Shown: positions 28,901 through 36,004, counted from the first letter of the stretch. The stretch is DNA of 64,000 bases from JAXGYX01 sp040772065 (GCA_040772065.1 JAXGYX010000001.1:1178001-1242000); one strand, 5' to 3'. The notes: generated by a model not told the origin, from the letters alone. Translations and numbers: made by a program.

Positions 28901-30589
28901 GTCAAGAGAATCCCCTTTATTCGAGATCACATATTTCGCGTCATCGATCGCGTTGGAATAATAGCCACCGGCATTTCCTGAATCGGTATAGTTCTTACCG
29001 CCAATGATGCCAAGCATATAATAATAATCATCTTGGCTTTTCTCCTTAAGACCAATCGCGATGGTCACCTGTTCTCGTCCCAGGTTGTTATGATCAAAAT
29101 TGCCGACCGCCACCGAAGCTATAAACGTGTTGCTGACCAAACTGCTACCTGCACCCGCGTCAGATTTTTTGAAATAATCCGGGGTAAATACTTCTACAAG
29201 GTTGCCACCATTCACACTGTACAGACCACCGGAAATAAACGCGTGATCCGCCGCAGTATTTCCGTCCACCGCCACCGCCTCAACAGCGATCGGAGTCCAA
29301 ATACTATCCAATGATGGATAGATCCCGGTTTTAGTCCAGGTGTTAGCGGTAATCTCCTTGACAGCCGGTGATGGGAGCGCCCGATCAGCGATATCGAAGT
29401 AATAGGAGCCTAGTTTTGACTCGTCGAGGTTGAATGCGCTTTCCGCATTGTTGGAGCCACTTGCCGATTTCACGACATTCTTTGTGCCCACTGCCAGAAT
29501 CTCGTCTTTCCCGTCTCCATCGTAATCACCTGCCGAAATGCTGGGGGCCACCACCGTCTCATAGCTCGCGCCCGCTGAGAATTCTCTGTTTGTAAGCCAT
29601 CTGACGGACGATTTGCCGCCGGAGAACAAACTTCCACTACTTCCAAATTGAATTCTCACTTGTGGGATATAAGTCTTGGCATTCAACTTTAGATAGGCGG
29701 TGTCCGGCCTGGAAACATAAGACAACACGGCTAAGTCGTCCATGCCATCGCCATCAAAATCTCCGGTGGCCAAATCAACGTTCAATCGATTTTTCTTGTT
29801 GCTGTCGTTCATCATACCCGTATTAGCCGCATATTCACTGTGCAACAGCTCTTTGTTCGGGTCGGTTCTATACCCCAAAGCGTTCCCTGAAAACTCAAAC
29901 TCGCGAATACTGTAATTGGCTCCGATTCCCGGCCCATAAATCACAAGTGTGTCTTTTCCATCACCATCATAGTCTCCGGCTGTGATCGCGAACCAGTTAC
30001 CCACTTCAAATTGTTTTGCTTTCGCGCTGTCCAGCCAATTTTGCGCGCCGGCAACCGGATATGCGGCACTTAGTTTGTTCGTAACGGTATTAAGAACCCA
30101 ACAATCAATTGATTTGTTTTTATAGCCGACATAGGCAACATGGTCTTTCCTTCCGCTCCCATTAGGATCAAACGCCACCGCTTCGATATAGGCGTATCCA
30201 TCCATTGAGCTATACGCGCCACCTGATTCAAAGCTCTTCTCACCGTTGTAACCATCGTCGGTCTTACTGACGGCAAGGTTCATCTGATGGCCTTCACCTA
30301 AAAACTTATCGTAATAAGTGGTCCATTGGCGTCCATCTTTTTTGCCAATATCATAAGAACTAAAAAGCAACAGTTCATTTTGCTCCACGAACAAAAATGG
30401 TTGTTCGACTGTTTTGCCGTAAGGGTTGCTGTCGCCGGAAGTCACAAACTCCTCCGGCACATCTGCCAAATTGATTATGTTGTCAAATTGCTTGGTCGAA
30501 GATTCTCCCTGGGCAAGGACAAACACTGTGGGAGTCAGGCCGAGAACCATGGCCAAGCTTAACAATGTCGCGATCAATCTCTTTTTCAT
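25919..30589 (-). CDS. Large secreted, membrane-anchored protein with FG-GAP, QWRY and collagen-like repeats
   Basis: The product has 1556 residues. It has a signal peptide (MKKRLIATLLSLAMVLGLTP, 1-26) and FG-GAP/VCBS-type calcium-binding repeats (about 190-520, with GDYDGDGKD and GDFDGDGMDD). A Ser/Thr/Gly-rich beta region (about 615-890) follows, resembling secreted pore-forming or lectin-like modules, then a fibronectin-III-like domain (about 915-1020). Six repeats of the QWRYxGDTDWIDL type come next (about 1110-1335), then 33 uninterrupted Gly-X-Y triplets (about 1380-1480). It ends with a C-terminal membrane helix and RRRKRG, without a sorting motif. The ATG at 30589 follows AAAGGA; the open frame extends further upstream only into the decayed two-TM gene. 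It is likely an extended cell-surface fibre; its ligand is unknown. Confidence 0.88.
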   Translation of the reverse strand: MKKRLIATLLSLAMVLGLTPTVFVLAQGESSTKQFDNIINLADVPEEFVTSGDSNPYGKTVEQPFLFVEQNELLLFSSYDIGKKDGRQWTTYYDKFLGEGHQMNLAVSKTDDGYNGEKSFESGGAYSSMDGYAYIEAVAFDPNGSGRKDHVAYVGYKNKSIDCWVLNTVTNKLSAAYPVAGAQNWLDSAKAKQFEVGNWFAITAGDYDGDGKDTLVIYGPGIGANYSIREFEFSGNALGYRTDPNKELLHSEYAANTGMMNDSNKKNRLNVDLATGDFDGDGMDDLAVLSYVSRPDTAYLKLNAKTYIPQVRIQFGSSGSLFSGGKSSVRWLTNREFSAGASYETVVAPSISAGDYDGDGKDEILAVGTKNVVKSASGSNNAESAFNLDESKLGSYYFDIADRALPSPAVKEITANTWTKTGIYPSLDSIWTPIAVEAVAVDGNTAADHAFISGGLYSVNGGNLVEVFTPDYFKKSDAGAGSSLVSNTFIASVAVGNFDHNNLGREQVTIAIGLKEKSQDDYYYMLGIIGGKNYTDSGNAGGYYSNAIDDAKYVISNKGDSLDKVVNAVLVSMDRDNDGIRAKYIGKNYSYADPDVSAVLQAAPYFGELGGWDDFGDGVTTFTIATSYSMSTEKTSEKSFGIGANIEAELPGIKIAFEGGQIESWSESFEEAVETTVGYTVTAGPYNTVVLQRTPIYTYTYLLADKDGKFPDHSKGLTAEQYNKHSIQVAIPGAPTYYTLSVNAYNDFVDYYNTNTSVTPLIKITNPYLLNNEGNPWGYRSDWTVGEGESNVTRLSGNTSYPLGHNGGSQESSWEISEQITESVSYSKGYSFELSIASGGDFGVGSVYAGVSSSWENLSGSGTSKSTANTKGTSGSVANLDNAQRYQAYNFNWSFGKWDIDTLDGAGGEAPVYGYCVNNVSAAGMPVDDLTVSHDDDTGLFTFEWTDPDTKPQAANRLESVGFYIYQLIGDEYVRITDLLPDGTTSHTMAVSNAGSGNYYTFVVTSIADSPVHGMLESDYSNEVIYIKGMDGKSAYEIAVANGYEGTEAEWIASLVGPKGEAGIGIKSIEKTNSAGRIDTYTITFTNGDLTTFTVSNGEKGVDGSQIMLQAVNGTIQWKYDTEDETAWRDLLTIDGSNVTITGLEGKDGREIEMQKNSAAGMLQWRYKGDTDWIDLVSLAEIKGEDARDIEFIIVDGYLQWRYVSEFGEWQPTVDLTTLIVDFDSSKTVEFQTENEYVQWRYVGDPDWQNLILISDLTNGTIEGIETMIENHTLQWRQLISNEWTTLLAVSELRGEAGKDGREINLRLNGQTIQWQYAGDTDWIDLIDVSDLKGDQGLTGEQGATGTGISKIENTGTDGQLDTYTITFTDGTSSTFVVTNGVDGQTGQRGDTGATGAQGIRGETGATGSQGAKGNTGATGSQGARGDTGATGSRGLQGVTGAIGSQGVKGESGSIGSQGEKGEQGEKGDPGTPGEDGVDGVMLTDIFMDDDGAFNFVMEDGRTIKAVSSTSAGTGIETQSSPTVRGIIILWIIAITSLLWNAVLTAVLLVRRRKRG
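26150..26449 (-). repeat. Collagen-like Gly-X-Y repeat region
   Basis: There are 33 consecutive Gly-X-Y triplets, rich in GAT, GSQ, GDT and GEK. The DNA shows degenerate 18-27-base direct repeats. Bacterial collagen-like segments of this kind form triple helices, so the surface protein is probably a trimer. Confidence 0.92.
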
Positions 30590-30639
30590 TTTCAATCCTT
30601 TACTATCTGTGAATCTTGCTTCTGAGAAATTTTTCCGTT

Positions 30640-30938
30640 TCATCTCCACTTTGTGTCTGTAACGTGAACATACAATCGTGATAACAACCGTCGTGGTGAA
30701 GGAGCTCGCCCCACTAAGACATAAGCGTCCGCGTCCTCGAAGATCAGGATCGCCCCAAACATCTCCCGGACAAAAGCGCCTCCTTGACCGCCGGCCCTCG
30801 CGATAAATGTTTGAACGAGCCCGAACGAAAGGGTCAGGCAAAGAGCGAAGAGCGCTTTCAGAGATCTCTTTGTCTCTTTTGACGCGATTTCCCGGCTCGT
30901 TTCATAATTACCCTGATTTCCTCTGACGTGTAATACAT
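30640..30938 (-). pseudogene. Frameshifted copy of the small two-TM membrane protein
   Basis: An ATG at 30938 after TGGAGGG begins MYYTSEEIRVIMKRAGKSRQ, closely matching MYDTSEKIRLIKRRAG of the intact paralogue at 25589. The frame then shifts before KRSLKALFALCL. A second shift, a one-base loss near 30705 relative to the paralogue, separates AYVLVG from the matching SSFTTTVVITIVCSRYR. The promoter-like motif upstream is also shared. After the second shift the frame runs without a stop into the collagen-like surface gene. It is a degenerate duplicate; the transcript probably still leads into the surface gene. Confidence 0.75.
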
Positions 30939-31003
30939 CGAATCCCTCCATCTTTTAACTATTTCGATCTGAAAGTCCTTTTAAAACAATTTTCTATCTA
31001 CAT

Positions 31004-31032
31004 AGGTACATGAAAACAGCAGAGTACGCACC
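31004..31032 (-). promoter_or_regulatory. Bipartite promoter-like motif upstream of the collagen-like surface gene
   Basis: GGTGCGTA-N14-TGTACCT on the minus strand lies 66 bases before the decayed two-TM start and about 415 bases before the surface gene. It is identical in both blocks and in spacing to the motif at 25653-25681. Confidence 0.45.
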
Positions 31033-31065
31033 TCTAAAGTCAATGTCTCGAAAAAGAAACATAGG

Positions 31066-31092
31066 AAGGAAAAAACCGCCGATCGGCGGTTT
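31066..31092 (-). terminator. Rho-independent terminator of the sigma/PrsW operon
   Basis: A perfect AAACCGCC/GGCGGTTT stem with GATC loop is followed on the minus strand by TTTTTTCC. It lies 37 bases after the PrsW-like stop codon. Confidence 0.85.
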
Positions 31093-31128
31093 ATCTGAAA
31101 AGAAAAAGTAATTGATTTGTAACTACAG

Positions 31129-31803
31129 TCACTCCACGCTGTCCTCGCTGTTTTCGTTTTCATCCTCGCCGGGACGCGTCAGCAGCTGACCCAGCTTTTT
31201 AATCCCCCGGGTCAGCAAAAGGCTGACCAGAGGCAGGGTGTAGGCAATGTACTGAGTGGCACCGCCATTGGCGATCAGCAGATTGTAGGTTGCGTGGTAT
31301 GTGATGGAGGCGCCCAACAATCCGGCAGTTCCGGCAATCTTTAACCATTTTCGCCGCCAGATATAAACCAGTCCATAACTGATCATGGCGCCGCAGACAA
31401 TATGCATCGCGCCTGTTCCGAAACCGCGGATCAATAAATGGCCGAGATTCCCGGCTCCACTTTGCGTCAAATAAACGATGTTTTCAAATGTGGCGAAGCT
31501 GACCGCGATGGTCAGCACCGAGCTGGAAATTTTTTCAGATTTAGGATCAAAGATCAGAAGATAAAACATAAGTGGCAAGAGCTTCATCACTTCCTCCACA
31601 ACCGGCGCGATCTGGGTCGAGGCATTCAGCAGATCCGCACCATAGATTTGGGCGAAGAAAGTGTTGAGATAGGCGGAAAGAAGGCAAACACCCATGCCGA
31701 CGAAAATAAAGAAGAAAACACGGTAATATTTTTTCCCCATAAAAATCATGGCGACCAGGAGAGGAGCGGCCACACAGACGAAGATATTTTCAATAAAAGT
31801 CAT
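31129..31803 (-). CDS. PrsW-family intramembrane protease
   Basis: This 224-residue multi-helix membrane protein contains all four PrsW/CPBP signature elements: APVVEEVMK (EExxK), FATFEN (FxxxEN), GAMHIVCGA (His) and ITYHATYN (HxxxN). PrsW of Bacillus makes the first cut in the anti-sigma factor RsiW and thereby frees SigW. Here the gene is the last of a four-gene operon that begins with a sigma factor. Its ATG overlaps the previous gene by four bases (ATGA). That context supports a role in releasing this sigma factor, with the small two-TM protein as a candidate substrate. Confidence 0.88.
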   Translation of the reverse strand: MTFIENIFVCVAAPLLVAMIFMGKKYYRVFFFIFVGMGVCLLSAYLNTFFAQIYGADLLNASTQIAPVVEEVMKLLPLMFYLLIFDPKSEKISSSVLTIAVSFATFENIVYLTQSGAGNLGHLLIRGFGTGAMHIVCGAMISYGLVYIWRRKWLKIAGTAGLLGASITYHATYNLLIANGGATQYIAYTLPLVSLLLTRGIKKLGQLLTRPGEDENENSEDSVE

Positions 31804-32429
31804 ACCCTCACCGCCCTTTTCGTGGCCGGAACCAAGGTCGGCAGGGCGGCCGACAGCAGGAAGTCAAACCAAAAGTGTGGGTTGGACACTGTATTGTCGG
31901 TCCAGAAACAAGAAGACGTCCAGAGTGCGAATTCCAGGAAAACTATCACGAGGACCATACCGTGAAAACATTGCTTGTTTCGGGCTGCGCCGCTCTGCTT
32001 TCTTGCGAATATGAAGCCACGCAGAGCAAAGTGAGCAACAAGCATGGTGAGACCGACCATTAGGATATTGCCTAATATCTCACCGAAGCCTAGGTAGAGG
32101 ATCAGTTGTGGAATGCAAAAAACCGGCACCAGCAGCAAGGCCGGATGCCGGAACTTCCTCTCTTCTTCTGTGGCCATAACATATTCAAGGGTTAGAAGGA
32201 ACAAATAGCTGGCAATCCAAGCCAGTTCCGACACATAAAAAATCTGAGGAGTGCTGTCAAATAAAATGATATGGAGCGTCCAGTAAAATGTGCCGAGCAT
32301 AAAACAACCCAAAAAACTGGCCAGCAGAAAAACGGTCTGTCGGCGCGTTTTGTAAAAGATTACGCAGGCGGCTAAAAAAGCCGCCAGAGTGGTGACAGAT
32401 TGGGTCAGATTGGCAACCAGCTCAATCAT
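31800..32429 (-). CDS. Multi-TM membrane protein of the sigma/PrsW operon
   Basis: This 209-residue protein has about seven predicted membrane helices and short loops. I do not recognise a family. The ATG at 32429 (ATG ATT GAG) follows AGGGAGAAAACG and overlaps the preceding two-TM gene by eight bases; an upstream in-frame Met 13 codons earlier lies inside that gene. It overlaps the PrsW-like gene by four bases. Sitting between the presumed anti-sigma protein and the protease, it could be a signal sensor or a cofactor of proteolysis. This is inferred from position only. Confidence 0.75.
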   Translation of the reverse strand: MIELVANLTQSVTTLAAFLAACVIFYKTRRQTVFLLASFLGCFMLGTFYWTLHIILFDSTPQIFYVSELAWIASYLFLLTLEYVMATEEERKFRHPALLLVPVFCIPQLILYLGFGEILGNILMVGLTMLVAHFALRGFIFARKQSGAARNKQCFHGMVLVIVFLEFALWTSSCFWTDNTVSNPHFWFDFLLSAALPTLVPATKRAVRV

Positions 32430-32763
32430 CGTTTTCTCCCTGATCGTTCTTATGACTGACTTGGACACGGTAGAAAAAGATCGTCATGGCGACACCGAGC
32501 GCGAACGCTAAAACGCCGATCAGGATGTAACCCACGCAACTGCTGACCTCGAATACGCTGGCGGTCGCTTCCGGCCGGGCGTAATCGGCCGGTGGGGCGT
32601 TTGTCAGCAGAGCCGGAATCAAAAAAGATAACCCCACGATGGTCAGCAGGCCGGCGCCAACAGCTGAGACAGCGATCACACGGCCGCGCCGTTTTCTTCT
32701 CCGCGCCTCGATCTCCCGGGCTCTTTCTCTGACCGCAGCCAGCCTTTCCTCAGTACTGAGCAT
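32422..32763 (-). CDS. Small two-TM protein, candidate anti-sigma factor
   Basis: This 113-residue protein has a cytoplasmic helix-forming N-terminus rich in Arg and Glu (STEERLAAVRERAREIEARR), membrane helix 1, a loop of about 25 residues, membrane helix 2 (GYILIGVLAFALGVAMTIFF) and an acidic tail. It directly follows the sigma gene with a 14-base overlap, the usual place for an anti-sigma gene, and is upstream of a PrsW-type protease. It lacks the zinc anti-sigma motif (HxxxCxxC) of RsiW. Relatives lie at 25233-25589 and, decayed, at 30640-30938. The role is inferred. Confidence 0.75.
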   Translation of the reverse strand: MLSTEERLAAVRERAREIEARRRKRRGRVIAVSAVGAGLLTIVGLSFLIPALLTNAPPADYARPEATASVFEVSSCVGYILIGVLAFALGVAMTIFFYRVQVSHKNDQGENDD

Positions 32764-33304
32764 TGTCGACCCCATCCCGCTCAAGATGTTTCAGCAGCGA
32801 TTTTTTTCCCCGATAAACCAAATCCGCGACTTGCCTTTCACTTTTCCCCATGACTTCAGCGGCTTCAGCGTGGCGCAATTGTTCAAAATAAACCAGATTT
32901 AGGGCCTGACGATAGTCGGGATTCAAGCGTTCCATACAAAGACTCATGATATCATTGAATTCGTTTTTCATGGCAAGGTCGTCCGCCCGGATCTCACTTT
33001 GGGGCTCATATTCTATTTTATCCAGACTCAGACAATGACGCAGCTTGTTTTCCGCCAAAAAGCGCAGGGCCGCGTGCCAGGCAGATTTAAAAACATACGC
33101 TTTAAAAGCACCCGCTCGGATGCGGGGTTTTTTTACAGAAAGATAGGCGAAAACGTCGATCATCAAGTCTTCGGAATCATGAATGTCCTGGACATAGCGG
33201 TGAATATATAGAGTCAGGCGCGTGCCATAGCGCTCGATCAACTCTTTTAAGGCATCTTCATCGCCTTCCAAATATACGCGGTAGAGGGTTTCATCATCTT
33301 TCAC
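32750..33304 (-). CDS. ECF-like RNA polymerase sigma factor
   Basis: This 184-residue sigma-70 family protein has only regions 2 and 4. Region 2 covers about residues 8-60 (YRVYLEGDEDALKELIERYG and HDSEDLMIDVFAYL). Region 4 covers about 120-175 (MERLNPDYRQALNLVYFEQL and EVMGKSERQVADLVYRGKKS). This is the extracytoplasmic-function architecture. The GTG at 33304 follows AAGGGGA and is preferred to an upstream start that would add a non-homologous leader. It heads an operon with the small two-TM protein, a multi-TM protein and the PrsW-type protease, all with overlapping reading frames. It is expected to switch on genes in response to an envelope signal. Confidence 0.9.
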   Translation of the reverse strand: MKDDETLYRVYLEGDEDALKELIERYGTRLTLYIHRYVQDIHDSEDLMIDVFAYLSVKKPRIRAGAFKAYVFKSAWHAALRFLAENKLRHCLSLDKIEYEPQSEIRADDLAMKNEFNDIMSLCMERLNPDYRQALNLVYFEQLRHAEAAEVMGKSERQVADLVYRGKKSLLKHLERDGVDNAQY

Positions 33305-33681
33305 TATCGGTCCCCTTGTCGTCCGTATTACCCCTATCCGCAATTTAATCACTTTTGCATGCTACATTTCAAGTGAAGCATCGAAATATTACAGTCTACG
33401 CGAATAATATCGGTCTGAACTTTGATCCTGTAAGAATAGGCGTTTCACATTCTCCTTGCCCCCTCCTCAAAAAGATTATAACCATTCGACCGGCAAGCAG
33501 CACAGACCTGCCGCTGTCTTTCCATAATACCGACGGTGTCATAATACACCTGACGCACGCGAGTGACTTTTCCATGTCGGGGTTGCGGGAGGAAAACTTA
33601 CTGACGACAGCGCGGCAATCAATGTCCTTGGACAGGACACCGTCAATAGTTGGATCAGTGATATGTTGCTTGACCCTTACA
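33305..33681. other. Intergenic region upstream of the sigma operon
   Basis: This is 377 bases without a supported gene. Open frames on both strands lack ribosome sites and have low-quality sequence. The sigma operon promoter must be here. The GGTGCGTA-N14-TGTACCT motif is not found, so direct autoregulation through that motif is not supported. Confidence 0.45.
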
Positions 33682-34815
33682 TCAATCCAATTCAATTAAC
33701 TCTAATGTGTGAATATTGATGGCGTTTCTTGCTACAAGAGGAGAAAATCCACCATACTCATCGCTGTTGTGGAACACATCATAATAAACCCAGTCTCCAA
33801 TAACATCATGAATATTTATATAATGCGACTCATCATCGGCAGCCAAAATACTGCCACTCTCCGCATCTATGTTTTGCAAATATATTTTATTTCCACCTGT
33901 TTGATAGATAAAACAATATTCCCACACTTGTAAGCCCATAATAAATTTAGGTAAGTATGCGACCGGTTCGACATGATTATAGTCATAATCCGACCTCATA
34001 ATTGTAGACACAGAATGGTCATTCGATCCATATTGATAAACTTGAAAATATATCCAATCATCTGTAAACGCAAGATTATTAAAGTCCACATTATATTCTG
34101 AATATACACGTATTTTATTTTCCAGGTTATTCACGTCAATTTTAAATATACCTTCGCCAGAAACTTGGAAGTAAATCGCATCATCATATATATAACAATA
34201 GGCAGATTCCTGCGCAAGATCCGGGAACAATACCTGACGGCCGGAATCATTAACATTGAATCTAATATATTCTGTGTCCCCATAATCGAGATAATTGATG
34301 TAATAGAGCCAATCGCCATGCGCGATCATATCAAGGGCGGTGTCATTGTTGAGTAACTCTTCTTCATTGCCACTCAACTTGCATCGATACACGCTATAAC
34401 CGGCAGAGGAGTCATAAGATCTGTAGTATATGTAATCCTTATCGATATCAAACTCATCACAGTCGCGACTAACAATTCTCTTCCTATTTTCCCCATCCAC
34501 ATTCATTGAAAAAATTCCCGGTTCATTCGCGGGGATATAATATATACGATTGCCGTAGCTTACCACACCAAAATTTCTTTTGTGAAGCTTGCCGGAATCT
34601 ACATGTTTTGTTGTGGTGGGTGGCTCTGTTTCAGGTGACATGGATACGTCTGATGTGGATTCATCGTTGTCGAGAACACCTGTCAGCTTTTCTTTGACCG
34701 CCGCCGGATCAAAGGTACTTCTCACTGTTTTACCCTTACCACAGGCCGCCAAGGAAAATAAGGCCATAAAAACAGCTAAAAATAAAACTGCCACTTGATG
34801 AATACTCTTTCTCAT
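33682..34815 (-). CDS. DUF5050-like beta-propeller lipoprotein
   Basis: This 377-residue protein has a lipoprotein signal ending LFSLAAC, a Thr/Ser/Pro-rich linker to about residue 75, and a series of 40-50-residue repeats with motifs such as NRIYYIPANEPGIFSMNVDG, GDWLYYINYLDYGD and DAIYFQVSGEGIFKID. These resemble the DUF5050/TolB-like beta-propellers found in secreted Firmicutes proteins. It is anchored on the outer face of the membrane; its ligand is unknown. The start follows GGAGGAGAAGGTA. It lies next to the surface-protein island but is separately transcribed. Confidence 0.85.
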   Translation of the reverse strand: MRKSIHQVAVLFLAVFMALFSLAACGKGKTVRSTFDPAAVKEKLTGVLDNDESTSDVSMSPETEPPTTTKHVDSGKLHKRNFGVVSYGNRIYYIPANEPGIFSMNVDGENRKRIVSRDCDEFDIDKDYIYYRSYDSSAGYSVYRCKLSGNEEELLNNDTALDMIAHGDWLYYINYLDYGDTEYIRFNVNDSGRQVLFPDLAQESAYCYIYDDAIYFQVSGEGIFKIDVNNLENKIRVYSEYNVDFNNLAFTDDWIYFQVYQYGSNDHSVSTIMRSDYDYNHVEPVAYLPKFIMGLQVWEYCFIYQTGGNKIYLQNIDAESGSILAADDESHYINIHDVIGDWVYYDVFHNSDEYGGFSPLVARNAINIHTLELIELD

Positions 34816-35184
34816 TACCTTCTCCTCCTAATCTGTTAGTAACTAAGATTCAGTTTATCATTGCTTACACTCAATCTTAAGGACATCCGGGCAAATTTCC
34901 GGAAACATGACAGAATGTATTGAGAAGTAAATCTTCAAGAATCAGGCATTTCAAAACACACAAAAAACTCCGCCACGGTTTTATCCGTAACGGAGTCTTT
35001 TTGGCATCCTACGCCAAAACGAATACAATCCACTCATGGCAGGTGCATGGGTGCAAGAGGGTGCAAAGTTAGAATTGCTGATTTTGTTTCGTGTGGTTAG
35101 TTTAGAGTTTCGTATCGCTTGTATGGCTTTCGTGGTGTTCGTTTTGGTTTCGCATCTTTAACTATCATTCATCAATATCCAATT
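34816..35184. other. Prophage-host junction candidate, non-coding
   Basis: This stretch separates the host lipoprotein gene from phage cargo genes. It contains a strong terminator and, after it, three GGTGCA words within 23 bases (about 35041-35063) in a region rich in short repeats. It is the likely place of one attachment site, since lysis and cargo genes are usually last before it. The core cannot be defined without the other end. Confidence 0.35.
34962..35002. terminator. Bidirectional rho-independent terminator
   Basis: An outer stem ACTCCG/CGGAGT and inner stem ACGG/CCGT enclose TTTTAT, with an A-tract before and a T-tract after. It would stop transcripts leaving the prophage on the minus strand, and also any transcript from the opposite direction. 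Confidence 0.8.
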
Positions 35185-35382
35185 TTAATTTTGGAATTGT
35201 ATTGGCTCGTAATCTACCAACCTGTTTTTTGGCCAATGGTTTGGCCTCAAGTACGGCAAGCTATCTGCTAACACTTCTAATACGAATTCTTCCATAGTCT
35301 GATCTGGATCAAGATCATTGCCAACCATGTCCTCGAGATGAGCGTACTCATCATCTGTTACCCTGATTCTGATCGTTTTCAT
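35185..35382 (-). CDS. Small hypothetical protein, phage cargo gene
   Basis: This 65-residue acidic protein begins MKTIRIRVTDDEYAHLEDMV. The first strand and helix resemble the start of ribbon-helix-helix antitoxin-type proteins, but the rest is not typical. The ATG at 35382 follows GAGGTGA; a GTG three codons earlier is less likely. It lies downstream of the 193-residue gene on the same strand after a 40-base gap, probably in one transcript. The region is AT-rich compared with the phage core. Confidence 0.55.
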   Translation of the reverse strand: MKTIRIRVTDDEYAHLEDMVGNDLDPDQTMEEFVLEVLADSLPYLRPNHWPKNRLVDYEPIQFQN

Positions 35383-35422
35383 GAATTTCACCTCAGCCCA
35401 ACAAAATTTTCACTGTTTTATT

Positions 35423-36004
35423 TCAGTACTTTAAGGGAAATTTTTCCTTTCCCAACTGCCACAGATACCGATCTACATCTTTCAAGCTAAATTCATTCAA
35501 TCCATAATAATCTCTGAAAGCGATAACGATTGATTTGAACTTACCGTAATCTTTTAAGTCACTCTTAATGAATTTCGAAAAGTGATCTCTTTTTTTAAAT
35601 TCCATCAGCACCTTATCAACATAACTGTCATAAATGGGATAGAGTAGTGGAAAATGATGACTGCAGTATTTTGTTGCGAATGAGTAAAAGTTGCGTTTTC
35701 CTCCGCCCATATCGACTAACGCTATGTCGTTTACTAAGCCCTCATCACCTGCTTGTAGCCTCTCATCTATATCAAGCTCAAGAATATGCTTTGCAACAGG
35801 GAAGATCGAGAATATATTCGTACTATAGAAATCATTAAGTGTTGATGCCTTGACCAAGATATCGCTTATGTCAGTGTTGTGAGGATAGGTATCGAAGAAT
35901 AATTTATCCAAACTCTTTTCCTGCAAAACGTAGTTTTCCAGTGAATCCCATCGATTAAGGTATTCTTTTACGGCATCAACGGTTGGGTGTAGTCCTTCTA
36001 TCAT
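35423..36004 (-). CDS. Hypothetical protein, possible OGG-like glycosylase fold, phage cargo gene
   Basis: The product has 193 residues. Segments NFYSFATKYCSHHFPLLYPI and YDSYVDKVL, and the C-terminal DVDRYLWQLGKEKFPL, resemble a group of bacterial proteins with an OGG-like helix-hairpin-helix fold. I am not sure of this assignment and see no proven catalytic site. It follows the lysis genes, after a terminator, with its own GGAGGATATCTT ribosome site and an AT-rich upstream region. It looks like a separately expressed cargo gene of the prophage, perhaps acting in host protection. Confidence 0.6.
   Translation of the reverse strand: MIEGLHPTVDAVKEYLNRWDSLENYVLQEKSLDKLFFDTYPHNTDISDILVKASTLNDFYSTNIFSIFPVAKHILELDIDERLQAGDEGLVNDIALVDMGGGKRNFYSFATKYCSHHFPLLYPIYDSYVDKVLMEFKKRDHFSKFIKSDLKDYGKFKSIVIAFRDYYGLNEFSLKDVDRYLWQLGKEKFPLKY

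Noticed and set aside
32422..32763. Assignment of the two-TM protein to the RsiW zinc anti-sigma family
   Set aside because: The HxxxCxxC motif is absent and the protein is too short, so only a functional analogy is proposed.
33355..33699. Plus-strand 114-codon frame between the sigma operon and the lipoprotein
   Set aside because: No ribosome site, low-complexity composition and overlap with the lipoprotein's 3' end; probably chance.
35185..36004. Classical toxin-antitoxin pair
   Set aside because: The small protein is only weakly antitoxin-like and the larger one shows no known toxin motif; left as cargo genes.
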